DNA from: Adineta ricciae
Taxonomy: Eukaryota > Rotifera > Eurotatoria > Adinetida > Adinetidae
Direction of reading: 5' to 3'
Length of the DNA stretch: 64,000 nt
Assembly: GCA_905250025.1 (NCBI GenBank)
Contig: CAJNOJ010000024.1
Coordinates: 186,001-250,000 of the forward strand
Of the stretch, positions 58,847 through 64,000 are shown in pieces; the stretch's first letter is position 1, and each line of letters opens with the position of its first letter. The notes under the pieces are model-generated. The model did no database searches. It was not told the DNA's origin and saw nothing but the letters and a program-made list of their open reading frames with translations. Both the position numbers and the translations under genes were made by a program.

Positions 58847-61800
58847 ATGTTATCAATAAGACGATCGTCCAGTACAAAACCATCGATCTACCATTCGTAC
58901 AATTTACGTGCGTTTGACGTCGCGCGCGATCATTATGAAATTACTGTACATTTTCTTGATGATACCGAACGAACTTTTCATGTTGAAGTGAGTACTATAA
59001 GTAATTGCCTTTCTTTTCTACTTGATGATTTTCTAGCGGCGAGGTAAAGGAAGTGATGTATTGAATGAAATTTTCGATTATCTGGATTTGACTACTGAAA
59101 GAAAGTACTTCGGCTTACTTATTGAAGATTTAACACAAGATTTTGCCTATCAATGGCTAGACGCGACAAAACCGTTGAAAAAACAATTCGCACCAAATAT
59201 GACCAGTCATCATCTGTATTTCAAAGTTCGATTTTTCCTAATCGATCCCACGACGCAGATCGATGATGAATTTACGAAATATTTGTTTGTATTACAAATC
59301 AAAAAAGAACTTCTTAGCGGAAAAATTTGGTGTCCTCGAGTAGTGGCAATCAGATTAGCAAGTTATATTGTGCAAAGTAAGATAAACATAGAAGAAATAT
59401 ATCTTCACGAACTATTTCGCGTCAGGTGAACTAGGTGATTACGATGTTAATGCACATCACCATGGTTATTTGAAAGATTTTCGTTTTGTGCCATTTCAAA
59501 ACAAAGATTTCGAAGATGAAGTTGAACTTTATCATAAACAACATCAGTAACATGCGAATAATCTAATTTACACCTCAATGAGTAACATTTATTTTTTTTT
59601 TTTATGTAGAGGTCAATTGCCAGCGGATGCTGAAAGTAATTATCTTCGTATTGCAAGTTCGTTGGATATGTACGGTGTTGAGTTGCATAAATCATCTGTG
59701 AAAGTAATGAATTGAATATTGGATGAGTTCCCTGTATCGATGAATACGATTAGGTATCCCATACAAATGAAACTAATTATAATTCTATCGTGGAGTTATA
59801 TGTGGGTGTTTCGGCTGTGGGAATATCTGTCTTTCAGAATTCGACGAAAATCAACACATTTTTATGGTAAGAGATCGTCAGACAAATGATGGCGAAGAGA
59901 CTAAAGTTGTTTTTCTTCACTTTTGATATAACAGGGATCAAATAACCAAAATATCATTTAAGCGTCGAACATTCTACGTTCAGCTTGTGAAAAATATGGT
60001 AAGTATTTATCAACATGAAATTAAGTTTACATGACGTCAAGTCACTCATTCTAAACAACATTCTTACAGGAGTTATCCGATGATAATTCAATCGTATTCA
60101 CATTACGTAATTATCGTTGTTGTAAATATCTTTGGAAATCATGCGTCGATCATCATACATTCTTCCGTTTAACAACAACGGCGGTGGCTGCTGTTGCATC
60201 CTCATCACCGAAAAGATTATTTTCATTTTCGAATAAACTTCGTCACAAGAACGAGAGTTCCAATCTACCATCAAATTCTTCACTCATGGAAACAATCGAG
60301 AAAAAACCAAAAGTATTCGAAAGGTAGGCTCATAAAAAACTCCAATGAGTGATCTAATTCTTATCAATCTAGAGTATCAAGTCAACGAAATAAAGGCGCA
60401 ATCAATGAGAATCTTCCTTCGATAGAAAGTTCCGATGAACCCACGCCAAAACTTGCTAATCTTGTGGATAATACATCGTCAATACCTCCGCCGAAACCTC
60501 CTCGGTTAATCTCAAAACAATCGCTAACGACTACTGTAATTCTGGAAGCAAATGAGTATAAGCCGAAAAATGCGATACAATCTCGTGAAAGGTAAGCAGG
60601 AAACCATCGTCGTACGCGGACGAGTGTGTGAGGGAGAGAAAGTGAATGATGAAATTGTGGCACGTCCGTTATGAGAAAGAAAAATAGTTCGCAGCCGGTT
60701 AAAATTTTCCTTCGACGGTTAACAATGTGATAATGTCAATAGAATAAATTAACAGAATACATGCAACCTTAATTTCCCTTGAGAACGAAAAGGATATTTG
60801 TAAAACAAGAACATTATTAATAAATTCGATGGTTATTTAGTCTTCAAAATCCTCCTACAACGAACTGTTCGATGTCGTGTATGACGACTGATGCTACACA
60901 AATCAAGCTAACACCAGATGCTGATGGTCGATATGGTTTTAATGTTAAAGTATTTGGTTTCTTGCCTTAATTTGCAACATATGCGAAGATTATTTTTCAG
61001 AAAGGAGAAAATGAACAAACACCAACTGTTATTTCAAAAGTGGCACACAATACACCAGCAAGTCGAGCATCGATTCATGAAGGTGATATCATATTGGCTA
61101 TTAATAATATTGACATTCGAAATCATTCACATGATCAAGTAAATTCGATGGTTGACCGATGAACTGTTTTTTTTGTGTTAATTGTCAAATTGTTATCTAG
61201 ATCACCGAGATGGTTCGACATTCACGTGAACGGCCCTCGGCGGAATTAGAATTGTTAATGAAGCCCAGAGAGGAACAGAATTCATTAGAAAAATCAGTAC
61301 AAATCTTACGTAGTGACTTGAAATCAGAACAATTAGTTGAACAGTATGAGGTAAGTTTGGATGAGATTGGAAATGGACGTTCGAATATTCAAAAATACCT
61401 TCACTCTAGGCACTCCAACGCCGAAAGGATGGTTTTACATTCGAAATAAGCACCAATCAAATAAACTTTTACTGTAATCGTTACAAAGATGTGCTACCTT
61501 ACGATCAAACACGTGTTATTCTCAAAACAAGTCTTGAAAACGACTATATCAATGCTAGTTACATCAATGTAAGAATATCTAATCTGTTATAGTCAGAAAG
61601 ATGTTTGTTCGAACCGTAGATGCCAATTATTTCGACTGATACTGTCAATCGTTATATTGCCACTCAAGGACCATTGCCCACGACCTGTGAAGCCTTTTGG
61701 CGAATGGTTTGGGAGCAACAATGTACGTTAATCATCATGCTGACGACATTGTTTGAAAAGTAAGTCGACGTTCGTTTCGTTTTACGTTTTTTTCGATCGT

Positions 61801-62433
61801 TTCCTTCTTGACTTTCGAAGTGGACGAGTCAAATGTCATCAATACTGGCCGAATGTTTTGGAGACGATTGATTATGGACTATTTCGAATCCGTTGTAATC
61901 GTGAACGAAATGAAAATAATCTTATGTATCGTGAACTGATCTGTTTGAACAAGGAAAGTCATGAAGAACGAATAATCTATCAAATTCAGAACGAAATTTG
62001 GCCTGATCATGGTGTTCCTACCGATTATGCATCTTTCGTTGATTTTGTCCTAGAAATACGTGAATTGCGAAAAGCAAATAAACATCTACCGATTCTCGTG
62101 CATTGCAGGTAGAAAAAACTTTCTTTCTGACAGAAACATCTGCTACGAATTTTGCGTTTCTTTAGTGCGGGAATCGGTCGAACAGGTGTTCTCATCTTAG
62201 TGGAAACGGCTCTATGTCTTATGGAGAACAATCAACCTGTTTTTCCATTAAACATTGTTCGACAAACGCGCGAACAACGTTTAGGAATGATACAAACAGC
62301 TGTAAGATAATTTCATTTCTTTTACATTCCAAGACACTCGTCGACTTACTCTTTTTAGAGTCAATACCAATTCGCGTGCGAAGCTATTCTTTACGCTTAT
62401 GATCACGGCTTGATTGAAATCAACAACAATTAA
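58847..62433 (+). CDS. FERM-PDZ protein tyrosine phosphatase, PTPN3/PTPN4 type
   Basis: Cortical phosphatase linking membrane proteins to the cytoskeleton. Start taken at MLSIRRSSS, just before the FERM domain. [54 protein letters not shown]-type lobe, then [30 protein letters not shown] and [22 protein letters not shown] region [21 protein letters not shown] Pro-rich linker has [72 protein letters not shown]-like entry, [46 protein letters not shown], and the P-loop [19 protein letters not shown] (an intron splits HC from SAG). Ends [13 protein letters not shown]. About 16 short introns. Confidence 0.94.
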
Positions 62434-62741
62434 TCACCCGACTGTTTTCCACACATACATTTTCGTCAGATAGACTTCATTCGTCAACCATTCAATATGT
62501 GTTCACCTACGCTCAAAGAAATGTTCATAAATCAATGATTGAATAGTGTCTTCTTGTTTTTTTTACGCTCTTTTTTTTTGTAATTCAATTATGTATGTTC
62601 GCTTTTTTAATTGATAAGATAGAATAATGATTTTGTTTCATAACGTCAATCAGGAGAACATTACGAAAACCCATGTTGAAATGATTATTTTAGATGTGAG
62701 CATGCGTTAAATCTTGCTCACTTGTCCTACTTTACGCCTAT
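62434..62741. other. Short intergenic region
   Basis: PTPN 3' UTR and DnaJ upstream sequence; T-rich; no feature recognised. Confidence 0.5.
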
Positions 62742-63632
62742 ATGTATATCAATTATCTCACACGATCTCTCACCGGTTCGCTAAAGTCAACCGGTGGATC
62801 ATTTTCTTGCCATTGTGTCATTCAACGACGATATTACTCAGAGAAGAAACCATCGATCAATCATTATGATGCATTAGGAGTAAATTCGAATGCGTCAATA
62901 AAAGAAATCAAGACAGCGTTCTATAAATTATCGAAAAAACATCATCCCGACGTCAATCCAGATGATGCGAATGCTGCACACAAATTTAGTATAATTTCGA
63001 ATGCTTATGATGTCTTGGGTGATGCTGCTAAACGACGCGAATATGATGCAGAATTAACGTCTCGAGATTCGTCTTCCTACTCATCGGTGATGTACGATAG
63101 ATCAAGTGCATATGCTCAGCGAGCTCGTGCACATCGTCCATCGGCATGGAAGCCACCTCCGTCATCGAAAAGTTCATCTGGAGGTTTCCAAGGCACGGAC
63201 AACGCATTTGGAAACAGTCGAAGTTCAAGTTATGGAACGTTTGATAAGAATTTTTATGATTCAGCATTTGGTCGATATCGCGGCCCATTGCCGAAAGGCC
63301 GATCGAATGTCTATGATTTCGATGAATTCTATCGGTCACACTACTCGGAATTCACAAATTGGAACGCGATACGAAAGGAAGCTCAGGAAAAGATGCGACA
63401 TGAACAGGAAGAACAGAAGGCAAAACGTCAAGAAAGAGCGAGTCGTAGTTGGACTTCGAAGATTTCCACAATAGCTCTTTGGATTAGCGGTGGGCTTGTT
63501 ATTTTATTTATAATTAGTGTTTTACACGAAATGCAATTTCAAAAACCGACAGAAGAACTTCGTTCGAACTTCTATATTATTTCAAAGCCAAAACGAAGAA
63601 AGCCGCTTGAAGAACCTTCAGCTAAGTCTTAG
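62742..63632 (+). CDS. DNAJC30: DNAJC30-like mitochondrial J-domain protein
   Basis: DNAJC30 is an inner-membrane mitochondrial J-protein linked to complex I repair and ATP synthase. Single exon, 296 residues. The basic, Ser-rich N-terminus MYINYLTRSLTGSLKSTGGS ending RRYYSEK fits a targeting peptide. J-domain (about 40-105): NHYDALGVNSNASIKEIKTA, SKKHHPDVNPDDANAAHKFS (HPD present), YDVLGDAAKRREYDAEL. A Ser/Gly/Arg-rich middle is followed by SNVYDFDEFYRSHYSEFTNW, matching the family's FDAFYQAHYGE block. A membrane helix (ISTIALWISGGLVILFIISV) lies near 250-270. The C-terminal tail is basic. Longer than human DNAJC30 (226). Confidence 0.85.
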   Translation: MYINYLTRSLTGSLKSTGGSFSCHCVIQRRYYSEKKPSINHYDALGVNSNASIKEIKTAFYKLSKKHHPDVNPDDANAAHKFSIISNAYDVLGDAAKRREYDAELTSRDSSSYSSVMYDRSSAYAQRARAHRPSAWKPPPSSKSSSGGFQGTDNAFGNSRSSSYGTFDKNFYDSAFGRYRGPLPKGRSNVYDFDEFYRSHYSEFTNWNAIRKEAQEKMRHEQEEQKAKRQERASRSWTSKISTIALWISGGLVILFIISVLHEMQFQKPTEELRSNFYIISKPKRRKPLEEPSAKS

Positions 63633-63834
63633 GTTGTTTTTTCTTTTCTGTATTGAATTACTTAAAGTTGTAACTTATTTTTGTATTTACTATAAAATAC
63701 ACCAGCTACATTAGCTTCGCAGGTTCTTTCTTTCAATTTACGGCAGAATCTAATAAGATTATCGTCTTTTTCGATAGGATGTACGCTATATAGGTCATCA
63801 CTATTCTTTCACAATTGCTGATTCTAGATCAACG

Positions 63835-64000
63835 ATGGTAAAATCCAATAAAATCCAGAGTATATCCTATACTTTGGAAGAATTGCGTCCTATTCGAACA
63901 TCTGTTGATCAATGTCGTGTTCATCTGAGCGACTTCATCGAAAAATATAAATCAGTCGATTTATTAGAACTTGAAATGCGTCTACTAAGTCGTTGTGTAT
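63835..64000 (+). CDS. Start of an unidentified gene (runs off right edge)
   Basis: ATG at 63835 opens a frame to the window end: MVKSNKIQSISYTLEELRPI, TSVDQCRVHLSDFIEKYKSV, DLLELEMRLLSRCV. Helical, no signal peptide. Too short to identify. Confidence 0.45.
   Translation, partial: MVKSNKIQSISYTLEELRPIRTSVDQCRVHLSDFIEKYKSVDLLELEMRLLSRCV

Noticed and set aside
1-64000. CRISPR arrays, bacterial operons, rRNA or tRNA genes
   Set aside because: No regularly spaced repeats, no Shine-Dalgarno-linked gene strings and no rRNA-like or convincing cloverleaf sequence noticed; tRNAscan-SE and Rfam would be needed to exclude small RNA genes fully.

Overview
This is a gene-dense, AT-rich animal nuclear contig, most likely from a bdelloid rotifer. 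Nearly every gene belongs to a metazoan family: TRPV channel, kainate-type glutamate receptor, LIM-homeobox, PBX, septin, CRK, CDK8/19, SETDB1, PTPN3/4, LHFPL and TTC4. Almost all are cut by many GT-AG introns of about 50-60 nt. Two tandem copies of the bacterial channel gene mscL, each with a spliceosomal intron, and a kinesin-light-chain-type TPR gene resembling the C-terminal part of bdelloid ADP-ribosyltransferase-TPR proteins point to bdelloids. The species call is an inference; no marker gene in the window settles it.

Layout. 1-1357 (-): 5' part of a TRPV channel. 1820-4352 (-): Ser-rich coiled-coil protein. 4353-7068: no recognised gene. 7069-12383: IRAK1BP1 (-), a small basic secreted protein (+), SLC33A1 (-), ZCRB1 (+). 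13038-16650 (+): ionotropic glutamate receptor. 16949-20590 (-): LIM-homeodomain factor with a very long linker. 20962-22872 (+): septin. 23622-24516 (-): CRK-like SH2-SH3 adaptor. 25837-30967 (-): unknown helical protein, TTC4, hnRNP H/F. 31272-32568 (+): PBX. 32998-36835 (-): truncated TPR gene and the two mscL copies, the most accessory-looking stretch. 37879-42190 (-): CDK8/19 and a SAMD1-like winged-helix/SAM protein. 42191-48933: mostly non-coding, with one single-TM protein. 48934-53834: peroxiredoxin-4, LHFPL and small proteins. 54589-57732 (+): SETDB1-type H3K9 methyltransferase. 58847-62433 (+): PTPN3/4-type phosphatase. 62742-63632 (+): DNAJC30-like protein. 63835-64000 (+): start of an unidentified gene.

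Genes are arranged mostly as divergent pairs with short shared upstream regions (SLC33A1/ZCRB1, LIM-HD/septin, hnRNP H/PBX) or in tight tandem (TTC4 and its follower are about 90 bp apart). Nothing resembles an operon. For ten genes I joined exons by hand; in the LIM-HD, CCSER-like, CRK, SAMD1-like, MscL and several small genes the summed exon lengths are divisible by three, which supports those models.

The most unusual points are the tandem animal MscL genes with an intron at one shared position, the MBD-containing SETDB1 with a nearly absent SET insertion, the roughly 815-residue linker in a Lim1-type factor, a histidine at the Q/R site of a glutamate receptor, and the remnant TPR gene beside the MscL pair.
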